DNA of 64,000 bases from Hoplostethus atlanticus (GCA_034670405.1 JAXDDX010000046.1:2871001-2935000); one strand, 5' to 3'; positions 51,951 through 64,000 are shown, counted from the first letter of the stretch. Numbers and translations: made by a program. The notes: generated from the letters alone by a model not told the origin.

Positions 51951-54518
51951 CTCCCCCTTTCAAATACACTACGCTCATCAGTTTGATACAGTTTGTTACA
52001 ACGATGTCTGAAATTGACTCAAAATGATTAGTCAGCCTAAGAAGGTGGGTAAACTTAAGTGCATAGCCTGTAGGCGAGGCAAAGAGAGTAGGTAATTGTT
52101 TGGTTAGGTCAATAAAAATGTATTTACTATTGAAAAATGGAAATAGGCTTTGCGGTGATGCACGAGAGGAGGCGAAAGGGCGCGCTGTGACAGGGAGCCC
52201 GCTCCAGGGTCAGGCCTGTGTGTAAACGACTTGTAGTCCATTGAAACGTGAATAGAGGCCTCCAACCCTCATTCTCTGCAAAGTCTTTTCTCTGGGTGTT
52301 GCGGGTCTGACCTATACCCTGGCACGCGTGCTGGCCATTCAAATGATAATGAGCAACTGCGCTTTTGAGGAAAAAGGACCTTGGCATGCCATGGCACGCA
52401 GTTCTCTACATTATTGTTACAGGGAAATATATAGAGGCTATCAATTACCACAACCTTTAGATGTTAAAATGGCTCTGCTTAGTACTGCTGCGGATATATA
52501 TCTTGCCATTTACGCACGGGGCTTTTGGCAGTATGACTGAACACTGTCTGTGTCTTTTCTGTCTTCTTCAGCATCGGTCTGGAAGGACATGTTAGTGGTG
52601 AATACATGTTCACTACTCGGATGATTGTATAACACCAAACCCCAAAGGGCATATTCAGAGTGAGCGTGTTTCCCACTCAACAAATGTAACATGATTACAG
52701 CAGAGAGAAAGAAAAAGGTGTGCAATAACGCTTTTTTTCGTGTTTTTCTTTTTTTTTTTTTTTTTACATCTACCCTCATTCCCCCCTTTTCCGGCTCCTG
52801 CCTCCCCCTCTGCTCCGGGGGAGAGACCAATGGGAGAGAGTGCTGAGGCGGGATAATTGATAGATGCACTGGCTATCCTTATCGATCACGGCTCTATTGA
52901 CCCGACCAAATACATTGAGATGGAGTGTGGAATTCAACACAGATGCAAAGACGAATTGTTTTCATCGTTAATGCAATCTTTAAATGGCTCCCAGACCTCA
53001 CTTTGCCCGTGTCTTTCTCGCAATCTCTTGTTTACTTATAAACGGATGCTACATTTATTTATACTGGACTCATACATTTGCTTTTGGAAAATACTTAGGA
53101 AGCCACAGTCCAAAGGATAGAGGGTATTTATTTCACCTGGGTTTTATGTCAAATAACCCACATTTGCACTTATATTTGGACCTAGGAAGGGGAGACTGGA
53201 ATAGGTGGGAAAGCTAGTCGGTCTTTTTAAATTGTGCCCTCGTTGCATTAGAGTCGTTAAGCGTGAAGGGCGCAGATTGTCCCCAACAACACTAACGCCT
53301 ATAGGCCTATCTCTACTCTGTTTTTCGTTTCAGGAGTGGATTGTCATGTGAGTGTGCAGACACTGGCATTTTCACATTAGCTAAGCAGGGCAGCTGCATT
53401 GATTTGTGTGACTGTGATGAATTTGGAATAGTAATTTGAATTTATTGATTGATGTGGCCGACCGAGTATTGCCCAGCCTCCCTTTCAGCATCACAAACCC
53501 CCCACTCCCACTCCCAACCCACACGCGCACCGTGGATAATGGTGATTTTAAATGCAATAAGTAAAATGTTGCCCCAGTCATTTACATACAAGTCATTTGT
53601 CATTTTGCCCAGCTGGGTTTTTCCCTGAGAGCTCGTGACAGCAGGTAACTCACAACACACAGCAACGATTTGCCCCTGCAACCCACTGTTAAACAAAAGA
53701 CAGGGAAAAGGAAAAAAACATAAAACCTGCAACCTATCTGATAAGCAGCAATTATAATAATAATCATAACCATCAAAATGATAATTGGCAACTGTTCACT
53801 GGTCAAATTAACTGATAAGATTTTAGCCATATTTTCTAGTCCACAAATATGGAAGCCAATGCTATATCGGACTTCCACGTAGTGCACAAACACAACCTTT
53901 CACACACACAACCACGTGCACGTGCGCGCACACACGATAGGTTTACGCTATCCTCTATCTATCTATGTGAAAACACTAAAACATAGTAGGTACCCAGTGC
54001 ATGCATCGCCTACAGGACTGTGCCACTGTATAGTGCGATATGTCAATTGAATTGGAGGGTTTCATCCTGGTGTGGGGTGTGGAAGATATAAAACCCCACT
54101 GCCCAATTAGCTTTAACAGCAGTGGCACTTAAAGAGACAATTGTGGAGTGTTTAAATCTTTATTTACCAGAACCCCACTAAATGCGCAAAGGAACAATTT
54201 ACATGCCATTAAGTGCTTTTCAATAGGGCATTGACTGGAACTAAAATATGCCACTATATCTGCTTAATTGAACTGTCCGCTGAAATACGACACAGAAGCG
54301 CTGATTGACGTTTGGAGGCGCACGTCTAAACTGGGGCTTTACACAAACATCAATGAGAGGGGACCTCTCACTCCCATCTCTGTTTTTAACCCTATTGCGA
54401 TGTCTCTCCTTTTCATTTAAGTCTAGTTAATCAGGTTGTAAGTGTTAGAGGTTTTAAAGAGAGCAACTAATCTTATGGCGTGGGCTGCCTTTGACTTCAG
54501 ATTACAACGGTTCTCTCT

Positions 54519-54530
54519 GAGAGAGCGAGA

Positions 54531-54576
<46 letters not shown>

Positions 54577-54598
54577 CAGAGTGAGAGAGAGAGAGAGA

Positions 54599-54635
<37 letters not shown>
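54519..54635. repeat. (GA)n microsatellite, interrupted
   Basis: About 55 GA units with GG, AC and GT interruptions. Confidence 0.95.
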
Positions 54636-54638
<3 letters not shown>

Positions 54639-55204
54639 ATATTTTCATTGTACTGAACTGAAGGTATGCCCATTTTGTTGATGCTTTAGAGTTCCTTGCT
54701 CACTAGTAACATTTGTCATTCTGTAGGCAAATTATATTGCAATCATTTCACGCGTATTATTTCACAAAGCACAATGAACACAATTCCATAATTACAAACG
54801 GCTTGACAGGCCTTAAATCAAGTTTGGAGACAGAATATGCCAGTGTGGAGAGCATGCGTTGTAGGCTGATGCATAGACCCAATGCAATCAGCACAGGTCA
54901 GAGAAAGACGCATCTGTTTGTGTCGCTGTCTTTCAGATCCAAATCGATCATTTATCAGTGCGCTACTCTGAAAAGGGACGCCGGGACCTGAAATATTGAT
55001 CCATGGGAGGTCATGCTCCCCTGACTCGTTGGCCACCCTTATTTGACAGGAGAAGTACCAAAGTTTGATACATATAAGTCCCAAGTAAAATTGAACATTT
55101 GAGTTGCATTGATCTTCGTTTAACGTTAAAATAATTGTTGCAAGATGCAATCAACTTGATTCACATCCTGGGTTGGTTGATTTCCTTTGTTTGTTCTCTT
55201 CCTC

Positions 55205-55206
<2 letters not shown>

Positions 55207-55246
<40 letters not shown>

Positions 55247-55263
55247 TGTGTGTGTGTGTGTGT

Positions 55264-55331
<68 letters not shown>
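55207..55331. repeat. (GT)n(GA)n compound microsatellite
   Basis: About 47 GT units with GAGT interruptions followed by about 14 GA units, 375 bases inside the onecut3 intron from the CUT exon. Confidence 0.95.
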
Positions 55332-55335
<4 letters not shown>

Positions 55336-55706
55336 AGTGGGTGTTCGTGAGTAAAATTGCTATATTTCTGCGTAAAAACAAACAGGTCTATCAGACTTAC
55401 TTTGTCTGGGGTTTGGTTTGTTGAAAGATGCCATCCGATTCCTCTCCTTTGTTTATAAGTCTAACGTTTGTCTTCACACCAGTTACACTACAGCATCTGT
55501 TTACACTATCATGGATTGTAACATCAATCAAAATATAGATTTCCCCCAACATTTAACACCCCAACTGTCACGATGAAGTTTTACTCGATGCCATCGACTA
55601 ATAACTTCTAGTAATGTCTGTTTGAGCAGCAATTGACAGTCTCGCCACATTGACTTCTAATTGATCCCTCCACATCAGTCAGGTTGGGAGCTGTCTCCTC
55701 ACTCAC

Positions 55707-56748
55707 CTGCAAGCCTGAGCGCTGACATCCGCTGAAACTCGGGCTCCTGGAGCCACTTCCACATCCTCCTGAACGTCTCCCGGCCAGACTTGAGTTTACT
55801 CCATGGTTTAGGGTTCCGCAGCAGGTCGGACAGAGTTCCCTGGGACCGGCACAAGATCCTCTGGGCAAAGATGGCCTGGGGGATGCTGTAGCGCTTGAGC
55901 TCCGCTGTTATTCGTTGTGCCACCTCCTTGGTGTTTATCTCCTCCACCTGCCCCGAACCAGCTCCCTGCCCGCCTCCCACCACTGTCTGCCTGTCCCGGT
56001 CTGATAGCATGGACCCGTTCACCTGAGAGTGCGGATGGCTGTGATGGTGCATGCCGTTCAACGATGTCATTAGCCCGGCTCCGTGGCCCCCAAGACCCCG
56101 GGCCAGGTGCTCCTCGCTCCGGGACAGCATGGCTGCGTGGGAGTCGAAGCCCCCCGACGAGAGCATCTTGTCGTTGGAGAGGTGAGCTCCAGGACCGTAG
56201 CCGCCGAGAGTCTGCTGGGAGTTGTGCAAAGACCCAAGACCATTGGACAGAGGGGACAGAGGCTGTCCCATGCCAGACATATCTTTGGGATAGTGGCCAT
56301 AGAGGTTACTCATGGAGGCGAGGCTTCTGTCGTCCCTCATCAGGGTGAAGCTGCCGCTGACGTTCCCGGCTGCAAGTCGCTGGTGCGCCGGATGATGGTG
56401 AGCATGTGGGTGGGGGTGATGGTGAAATTTCTCCGAAACAGTGGATATTGGCGGCAGGTGCTGCAGCGGCGTCAGCGTGGTGTAGGTGCTGCTCAGGCTC
56501 ATCCCGGAGTCGCACGACATTGTCATTGCAGGATGCAAGGGACCAGACAAAGCGTGGTCTGTGCGGTAGTCCCCTGCCCCCTCCAATATCGAGGCCATAC
56601 TGGACACCATGGCTGACCGCCCGTGCGACACCAAGTTCCGATGCGACGCCGAGGATTGGCGTGCGTGTGGAGAGTTCATTAAGTCGCTCGTTTGATGTGA
56701 GTGAGATACACCGTGCAGATTTCCAATGTTTTCCATTGTAAGCTCCAT
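55707..56748 (-). CDS. onecut3: onecut3 exon 1: N-terminal region and CUT domain
   Basis: This exon encodes residues 1-347 of ONECUT3, a nuclear CUT-homeodomain activator of neural and endodermal development. MELTMENIGNLHGVSH matches the ONECUT3 N-terminus, so the ATG at 56748-56746 is preferred over an in-frame ATG 36 bases upstream. Conserved stretches include TYTTLTPLQHLPPISTVSEK, a His-rich run (about 107-122) and SGSFTLMRDDRS. The CUT domain spans 269-347 (EEINTKEVAQRITAELKRYS through EFQRMSALRLA). The donor GT at 55706-55705 leaves phase 1 and joins exon 2 to give a 444-residue protein. Compared with mammalian ONECUT3 it lacks the long Gly/Pro/Ala tracts. Confidence 0.96.
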
Positions 56749-56880
56749 CGTTGAAAGGATCTTTATTTCCACCCCTCTCGCCACTCTCTCGCTCGCTCGC
56801 GTCTCTCTCTCTCTCTCTCCCTCTCTCCCTCTCGCTCTATCTCACACTCCTTTCCAATAAATTTTGAACGATTTCAAAGC
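56749..56880 (-). promoter_or_regulatory. onecut3: onecut3 5'UTR with (TC)n tract and possible core promoter
   Basis: On the minus strand the start codon is preceded by a purine-rich GA tract (about 56785-56840), and further upstream by an ATTGG box and an AT-rich TATA-like stretch (about 56853-56870). Transcription could start close to this tract. Motif-based inference. Confidence 0.35.
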
Positions 56881-57162
56881 CAAGCCATTGATTGTAGGTG
56901 CCTCTCTGCAGTCAATCCAGCATGGTTTTAAAAGATTGGGTCCCGACCGCCACAGAACTGTGCCACAAACCACCGCTCACTGTGGGTAGGTGTCTGCGCC
57001 TGCTTGTATATCATTCGCTGTCGAGCACCTTCTACTATACTCAAAGCAGTGCTCTGCTCTCACAGTGTATATTGACGTGCCCGCGCTCATGTTGAGATGA
57101 GACCGTGCCTCTGCACATGTGCGCGCCCTCATAGTGTATGCTCGCTCTCGTGCACTCCGTCT

Positions 57163-57180
57163 GGGGCCAATCTGACGTCA
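57163..57180. promoter_or_regulatory. onecut3: CRE (TGACGTCA) with adjacent CCAAT box upstream of onecut3
   Basis: A perfect palindromic cAMP response element lies at 57173-57180, five bases after a CCAAT box at 57167-57171, about 430 bases upstream of the start codon. CRE and CCAAT pairs usually sit close to transcription starts and bind CREB/ATF and NF-Y. Confidence 0.5.
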
Positions 57181-58470
57181 CGGACCCCTGTGTCAGAGAC
57201 AGAGGTTTGTTCATGTTGCAAACTGAACCTCAAATTCCTCAAAAAAGATTGCATTAGACATTTAAGATAAGACACAGGCGCCCTATCTGGAACGCAACTG
57301 CAATCCCTTGCTGTATGTGCAACATTTACCTTGAGATGACTTGTCTTGGATAAGAGTGACTTGCTCCTTCTTTTCCCTGATAAAGCCGCTTGACATGGCG
57401 CCAGCAACACATGTGATTCCGCTCTTAGAGGTTAACTATTAATTGACATGTTTCACATCACGCCAGGAGTGTAATAAGAAAACCACAACTTACACAGTTC
57501 CCTGCTAGGCTATACCCTAGCATTCACAGCTTAATATCTTGCTATTGGGTTCTTCAGTCTAAAATTCAAGTTGATATTTCATGATATACTATTATTTGTA
57601 CATGAATTGTCTGTAAATGACCAATGATAGCATTTAATAGGTTAAAAAAAAGTCGAACCTAAACTTCAGTCTGCTTTGATGACTTTTGGAAGCACATTTC
57701 AGTTGACCAGTTAACCAATGAATTAACAGGTCAGTCAGTCTCTGTTCTGAAATCTGAAATGTGTCATCTGACTTTATGGCCGTTACTGTGTGTTACACTG
57801 GTTAAAGTATGTAGCATAACGTTATAGATGACATTGTGTGTAAATCAGAATGTTTCCTATAAGGTTAGGTTACACACTCTAACCTATGTAACGCAGGCTA
57901 ATGGCCATATGGGACACATTGTGTGTAAATCAAAATGTCTGTCAAATATTTTGTCAATAATATTTGAAACATACATTTTTCTTGCAAGTGATTTTTTTTC
58001 TTCTAGAAGGCGCTTCATTTTTCCAGCCTCTAGGCTTTGCCCCTTCACACCTTTGTTCCCCCGATTCATAGCTCAACTTCCTAACTCTCAATTTGAGATA
58101 GAAACTTCTGTATGAAACTTGCTGCTTGCTGACGTCAATCCAGGTCAGCAATCCATCAATGTCAATGTATGTAGGTTATGGATCAGAAGATGCATCGATA
58201 AGTTGAGCCTACACCAATCCGCAATATGGATGCCATAGGAGCAAATTGAAATCGAGGGAATTTAATTCTATAAAGGGCTAACAAATATGTCACGCGTATG
58301 TTTATTGCAAACTGACGTGGCTATAAAGTGAAGTATTGTTCTTTATCAATGTTGCTTAGTTTTTCATCCTCTATCAGTAACCACCACGCAAACCCAGTTT
58401 TATTTATTCTTATTGCTCCTATGTGTACGCTAACATAATAGGCCCACAAGGAGATATGTGTTGAAATAAC

Positions 58471-58506
58471 CTTGAGTGGTTGACACATGAGTGTCAACCA
58501 CTCAAG
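58471..58506. repeat. Perfect inverted repeat, 16-bp arms, 4-base loop
   Basis: CTTGAGTGGTTGACAC, loop ATGA, then the exact reverse complement. No poly-T follows and no element family is recognised. Confidence 0.95.
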
Positions 58507-58589
58507 TTTTGACATGTCTAAACTCATTGTGACATGCAAGCTCTGTTCTTCACACGCTTCTGTTTTGTGTATCTGCGCCTGTGTGACTG

Positions 58590-58661
<72 letters not shown>
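58590..58661. repeat. (GT)n microsatellite
   Basis: About 35 GT units with one GGT interruption, beginning 84 bases after the hairpin. Confidence 0.95.
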
Positions 58662-58663
<2 letters not shown>

Positions 58664-59318
58664 CAATGATAGGTCAATGATAACTAGAGTCCTCTGTAGG
58701 CCTTTAGGGAAAAGTCCCGTAAACACTGGAGACTCCTATGAAGTCAGAAACCTTCGCATTTGCAGCAAGGTTCTGTAAAATGAGACCATTAGGACTTCGA
58801 CCTGGAGCTAAAAAAATAGTCTAACAATCTATAGGATGTAGCATCACTAATCATTTGCAAATTGCATAAAATAATTTCACTGACCACTGTGTTTACCAAC
58901 AGTTAGGCCGAGGCTATCCATAATTTCACTGATGAATTGTGATATCACTGGCCTTGGCACACATCTCCTCTCTCCAAATAATGATCCTAAAACTGTGTCT
59001 TTGCTGATTGCCAACGGGGGATGGTGGCTTTTGGCTTGTGCCATCAGGAGAACAGCAGTGTCCGCTTGGGTTAATGTCCCTGTATTGATCCCAGCAACCA
59101 CTGCTATCGAAAATGAATTACCGAAGCCCGCACAGCAGCGAATCCGTCATCTGTGCTCAGCCAGCCGGCCAGAGCAGCTTATTGGTCGCGGCGGTGATGG
59201 ATGTTAACTTTCATTCCTGGCTCCTTGCTCCTAATTCACCAGGGTTTACAGCCCAAAACAACGCAATGAAAAGTTTTATACTTTCACCTAAGAACTTGTA
59301 GGCTTAATATTGCCCCTC

Positions 59319-59320
<2 letters not shown>

Positions 59321-59372
<52 letters not shown>
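59321..59372. repeat. (CA)n microsatellite
   Basis: About 26 CA units, then AAAC and degenerate CA units. Confidence 0.95.
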
Positions 59373-59376
<4 letters not shown>

Positions 59377-59865
59377 AACAGACACGCACACGCACACATA
59401 CACAACTGAATGTTTCTAATCTTTTGTGATATAGGCTCCCATACACTATGCGACATTGTGACTGTACTGATACACATGCTGTAGCAGACTCAATATGCGC
59501 GGGTAAATTATCAGGCTAAGAGGGTGTAGACCTATTCCTATTTTTAATCAATGCTGTTTTCTTTTTTATGCAGCTTGGTTAAATCGTTCACAGCAAAAAA
59601 AAAAAGGAAAAAAAGAAAGCAAAGTAAGCCCAGCTATTTCCCAAAAAATCTATGTATTGGCCTAGAGCTCAGTTTTAATTTGTATTTTAATGTACTGTTT
59701 TCGAATACTTAAATAAGCATATCCTATGGCAAATACAATATGAAATATTAACTGTGTCGATATCTGCGGTGTGACTGGGGCGATGCCGCGGAGACCCGGT
59801 GATTTATTTCATATTAATAACAACGAGTGAGTCGGTGGCTTTAGCACTACATTGGCATCGACTTT

Positions 59866-59883
59866 ACACACACACACATACAC

Positions 59884-59918
<35 letters not shown>

Positions 59919-59921
59919 CAC
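59866..59921. repeat. (CA)n microsatellite
   Basis: About 27 CA units with TA and AA interruptions. Confidence 0.95.
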
Positions 59922-60018
59922 AGTGGGTCTATTTACCTAATTTGCTTTAGTTGTGTTTTTTGTGATTCATACTTACAAAATCGCTTTCCTATCCAAATAA
60001 GTTAATGTTATATATACC

Positions 60019-60019
<1 letters not shown>

Positions 60020-60051
<32 letters not shown>

Positions 60052-60052
60052 T
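60020..60052. repeat. (TTA)n microsatellite
   Basis: About ten perfect TTA units. Confidence 0.9.
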
Positions 60053-60429
60053 ATTTTTTTATAAAATATGTTCTAGATATTATTTGGTACTATTTGATGT
60101 TTAAGAAGCACGAGGCCTACTACCTACATGTTTTATCTTTTAAGCGGTCCTTTCCTGATCAGCTAATCAATAATGAACCCAGACCCTCGCTCAATGCATT
60201 TCTGAAGAATCGATGGTGCCAAAAATGCATGTTAGGTGTTTCCTGTTATGTATTTGACCTGTCTCAACAGGTAATGTAATCACAGTAAATTAATACAGTA
60301 CTCAGCTGAAAAGTTCAAACTCGGATTTTCATTCAATATGATTGCTGTACATTTATTTTATTCCTGATTTGTATATAATAATTTAGGCTTAGTGTAGTTA
60401 GTGACTGGTCTTGCCAGCTCTAACATAAT

Positions 60430-60461
60430 ACTACTATTACTACTACTACTACTACTACTAC

Positions 60462-60494
<33 letters not shown>
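60430..60494. repeat. (CTA)n(ATA)n compound microsatellite
   Basis: CTA units pass into AATAAT units over about 65 bases. Confidence 0.9.
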
Positions 60495-60496
<2 letters not shown>

Positions 60497-60995
60497 GTCT
60501 ACAGAGTGATTAGAGAATAATGGGGTAATTATGCACATGGAAAAAAAAAAATATGTACATGCTCTGACCTGCTGTTCGATGAATGGTTAGGGGAAAATAA
60601 GACTCATGGACGGGCATTTATGCTCGGGGCATCCAAAGTTTGATACAAAACTTCATTTTGTTTTACTTATTCCATTGTGTGTGCTAATGAGAGGGATTTC
60701 TAGTAGGCTAAGTCCCCCGTAAGCTTTCTAGGAATCACTCGATAGAGACAGACTAATCTTTTCATGACTTCTTGAATGACTTCGTGGCTGATGCATCACG
60801 CTTAATGTATTCTAAAGTATATTTACTTGAATCTGGCTATTGGCAAAAGTTAAGTAGCAGTGTTTAGTAATGTCGCATTGATCAGGCCTCTGAGCAAGTG
60901 AGCGGGATGGTGCACTCTCATCCCAGTCCACACACCCTGCTTGGTGGGAAAAACTCAAAGATCTGCCTTGTTTGCCTATGGCTCTACTTTAAGTA

Positions 60996-61000
<5 letters not shown>

Positions 61001-61089
<89 letters not shown>
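61001..61089. repeat. (GT)n(GA)n compound microsatellite
   Basis: About 26 GT units followed by about 16 GA units. Confidence 0.95.
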
Positions 61090-61091
<2 letters not shown>

Positions 61092-63407
61092 ATTTGCATG
61101 CTTCAAGATCTTCAGCATCTTGTATGTCCCATGAAAAGTGGATGCTGTGTTTTTAAATTTCACATACAATTAAGAAATAAACAGCTAAACAACTGACTAT
61201 ATTCACCAGTTGATTTGTTCAAATTTGTTACATTTGCTATATTATTTAATGGCCTAAGGAGATACATTTCAATCTCAGTTTGTTGGCTAAATGCATTCAG
61301 GTTAATCAGCATTATATTTTTCCTTATTGTCACATATACCTTTAACTTATCGCTTTGCCTTCAAACACTTCCTATGAAGTATCAATAGGCTACAGGCCTG
61401 ATCAATGCCGGCCTCTTTTTCAGTGTTCCATGTTTGTCTTCTTAAATGGGACCGTATCCTGTTAAAACATACAAGGCCGGTTTCAGAGCCAGAACTGGGT
61501 TACTTTATACGGTGAGCCGAAAATGTTAGAAAGAATCACTTGCACTGAATCGCTGTGTTTGTAAAGCGTTTGGCTGCAGTTTGTTAAGGAATTAGTGTGT
61601 TGCCATAGATTATTATTTAGGTACATTTGCATTTGAAAGCACCCAGCAATAGAGGACCGTAGTGATCAATAGCCCTGGTGCCATATCGATCTATCCGCAT
61701 TCTGATCGATTGGCAGAAAGAATTGGGCTCACAACGTTTGTCTTGCTCTTGGTTTCACTCAAAATGAAAGTGTGTTTGTATAAAAGGGAGATTTTATCCG
61801 TGCGTTTTTGCCTCACAAATGAGAAAACATATTTAGGACAACAGGTGCCAAAGTAGGCCTATAGCAAAGTAATTTCCGTTTGCTGTCACAAATACATGGT
61901 AAGATATACTTCTTCCTTTACGTTATAGCAAATCAATAATCAATGTAGTCATAGTAAGCTCTTTATTGATATGTTTTTTATCAGATAGAAATTGCACTTT
62001 TTAAATGTAGATAAATTAGGGCCTGCTGTGGGAGACGAGGAACTAGACCATGTCAACTTGTTTTTCAGTGAATAGTGACTATAGGAGGGGAAAATAAAGA
62101 TGTAAAATAAGTGATTTGTTACAGCAGTTGTAGCCTGTCGAGTCTTATCATAGCCTATTGTAACCCTATAAGTCTATTCATGAACCTATAGTGGTTTAGC
62201 TGTTTGTCATTTGGCCTGATGCTGAAAAGACAAATCTGTTAAAATAAATAGCACACGTTAAATTTTCAGCCAGACTACCGAACTATCTCATGTAATTTAT
62301 CGAAATAAATGCAATTTGGAACAATACAAATTTAGCAAGCTTTGCATCACTGTGTTTTAGTTGTACTTCATGTATGCCCTTTAGGTTTGTTTATTTTGAT
62401 TTTGACAAGCTATTAGCAAAATGAGCATTATTCAGGTGTGTTCACACGATGTCACTTCAATCGATAGAGCTACTAATCACAAAAACATTCAATAGAGCAT
62501 CGATCCGATTGGGTTGGATTACCAAATGCTATACGGCTTAACTTGGTTCTAAATTTCTTCGGCCACAGCCAAACTTTAGTTGGCAAGGCCTCGAAGTGTT
62601 TCTAAGAACATCAAACATTTTGTATGCAACAAACAGGACAAACAACACAAACAAGGATTACAGCTTAACGTTTAGCATCATAAGGTTCCTAATTTATAGT
62701 CTTCCGATGTCCAGATGCAGACTGGCTCATTTTATTACGGAGTACCTAACACTAAATATATCACTTGTGTCTTGGATGTAATATTGTGAAATATATCGTC
62801 TCTCATATAATGGAAAAATTAAACATTTTTTTGATTTGTCACAAGTGCAAATGAGAGAGAGAACTAATGATTATGAACATTTTTCTGTCCAGTTCAGGCG
62901 TGTGTGTGTGTGTGTGTGTGTGTCATACCAAGCACGGCCAAATCAGCTCTCATATAATTCAGCTTTTACTTTTGCTTTCTATGTTGTAAACACCCTTTTT
63001 CTTTTTTTTAGAAAAGGTAAATATTATAAATGATAATTGTCTATAAATCAAGGTTGAGGTCAATACACTTTCATTCCAATCATATCAAAATGTAAAGCAA
63101 GACTTTGGATAATTACAGAGCATTCATTTAATGAAATAAAGGATATATGAAGGACTCATATTATCGTATGTGAACTATTATTATTATCATTTTTTTATTA
63201 TTATCATTACTACTTCTATTGCTACTACTACTACTATTATTATTGGATTTGGAAGAAAAGCCCCTTCCTGACGTGAATCGACCAGAACCGCTTTGGACTC
63301 ATTTTTGATGTTTTGTCTTCTGTCCCGTTACAATCCATTGACTGACTGTGCTTGAGTGACGATATAAGTGCAGTGTAATTGTTGTGCGCTACAAGAATTA
63401 AGGTAAA

Positions 63408-63463
63408 TGCCAGTGTGTGTGTCTGTGTGTGTGTGTGTGTGTGCGTGCGTGCGTGTGTGTGTG
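63408..63463. repeat. (GT)n microsatellite, interrupted
   Basis: GT array with CT, CG and GCGT interruptions near the right edge of the window. Confidence 0.9.
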
Positions 63464-64000
63464 TTGATTGAACTGTGTGTATTCTAATATGTTATTATAT
63501 ATATATCACACTGGTTAAGAGCGTTATTTTTGCAGTGAAAGTGAAAGTATGTTTTCTCCCCTGACCCCTCGGTTCTGAACCACCACATCGTTCTTCCCCT
63601 CTACTCTCATTATCTTTAAACTACTACTAACGCTGGATTTATTAGGCTTAAAGAATAGCCTACACCTCTTCCTCAAAGGGGATCAGACATTAAACGTAGA
63701 TCAAAAGGATAAGGTTTTAAAAGCAGACCAGAACAACGCACAGCTTTATGCAAACAGTTGTCTTATTCCCTCGTGAGTGCTAATTGATCTATATAGACCC
63801 ATCTGAGTAGTTTATGATGTAATGTAAAAAATGATGCGTGAAGCTTTACTTGCTCAACAACAATTCTAATGGCCAATAGTGTTAATTATATCCCCCGCAT
63901 TTTATTGCATTCATTTTGCAAACAATAACACAATTGTTTCAATTTGAGATGTGTTAAAGAATCAGCACAGCTATGTATGACTGATGAAGCCTTAATTACA

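Larger units (their letters stand above)
40437..55706 (-). other. onecut3: onecut3 intron 1 (15.3 kb)
   Basis: The intron between the CUT exon and the homeodomain exon has good GT and AG ends and no coding region. It is a candidate enhancer reservoir. Clusters of ATCGAT/ATCAAT sites lie at 43.1-44.4 kb and 49.8-54.9 kb, a duplicated element lies at 50.75 and 51.88 kb, and a CpG-rich patch lies at 43.02-43.14 kb. Repeat content is mostly microsatellites, a LINE-tail-like segment (48.1-48.4 kb), an 11-bp minisatellite and a probable hAT-like relic (48.8-49.3 kb). Confidence 0.85.
56881..64000. other. Upstream flank of onecut3, no gene found
   Basis: No coding region is supported in this 7.1-kb stretch. 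It holds the CRE/CCAAT site, a perfect hairpin (58471-58506), an 85-bp-spaced direct repeat (57831 and 57916), several microsatellites and repeat-poor blocks (about 58.9-59.3, 60.1-60.3 and 61.4-62.7 kb). ATCGAT motifs are frequent (58195, 60208, 61686, 61706, 62460, 62499). These blocks are candidate conserved regulatory DNA, which cannot be tested without another genome. Confidence 0.4.

Noticed and set aside
56083..56616. 177-codon open frame antisense to the onecut3 first exon
   Set aside because: It is a shadow of the GC-biased onecut3 coding strand.
56749..56784. Upstream in-frame ATG of onecut3 (12 extra residues)
   Set aside because: ONECUT3 proteins begin at the MEL start, and the extra residues come from the GA-rich leader; use of it cannot be fully excluded.
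58932..59301. Overlapping open frames in a repeat-poor block upstream of onecut3
   Set aside because: No recognisable protein and no splice structure; better explained as non-coding, possibly conserved, DNA.

Overview
This is vertebrate nuclear DNA, most likely from a teleost fish. Genes are split by GT-AG introns, many only 80-900 bp long. Microsatellites are dense ((CA)n, (GA)n, (GATA)n), and there are relics of a LINE, a tRNA-derived SINE and a palindromic MITE. There is no bacterial-style operon, CRISPR array or phage gene. The proteins place it in fish: two short NFIL3-type bZIP genes in tandem, an ATP8B-class P4-ATPase and ONECUT3. ATP8B3 and ONECUT3 are neighbours on human 19p13.3, which supports both names.

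Layout. (1) 1-11.3 kb: two NFIL3/E4BP4-like repressor genes on the minus strand, each with its whole coding region in one exon just downstream of a plausible 5'UTR splice acceptor (coding 1248-2030 and 8681-9832). (2) 11.3-18.2 kb: gene-free, between the head of the second bZIP gene and the head of the flippase gene. (3) 18.2-32.8 kb, plus strand: a complete 27-exon atp8b3-like gene that I could join in frame from ATG to stop (1179 residues). Its introns carry microsatellites and mobile-element relics. (4) 33.2-56.8 kb, minus strand: onecut3 as two coding exons around a 15.3-kb intron (444 residues), with a probable 6.9-kb 3'UTR ending tail-to-tail with atp8b3. (5) 56.8-64 kb: onecut3 promoter side, with a consensus CRE and CCAAT box and otherwise non-coding DNA.

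How the parts relate. The two bZIP genes look like local duplicates of a D-box repressor. The flippase is an unrelated membrane enzyme. Most of the window's regulatory content belongs to onecut3. Its inferred 3'UTR has five miR-9 seed matches, three of them full 8-mers. Its intron holds a diverged duplicated element in which both copies keep an exact HNF-6/ONECUT consensus site, and the onecut3 half of the window looks rich in ATCGAT. Together these suggest autoregulation plus miR-9 control. No unknown multi-gene system is evident. The best new leads are these non-coding signals and a changed M4 motif (PMAL in place of PISL) in the flippase.
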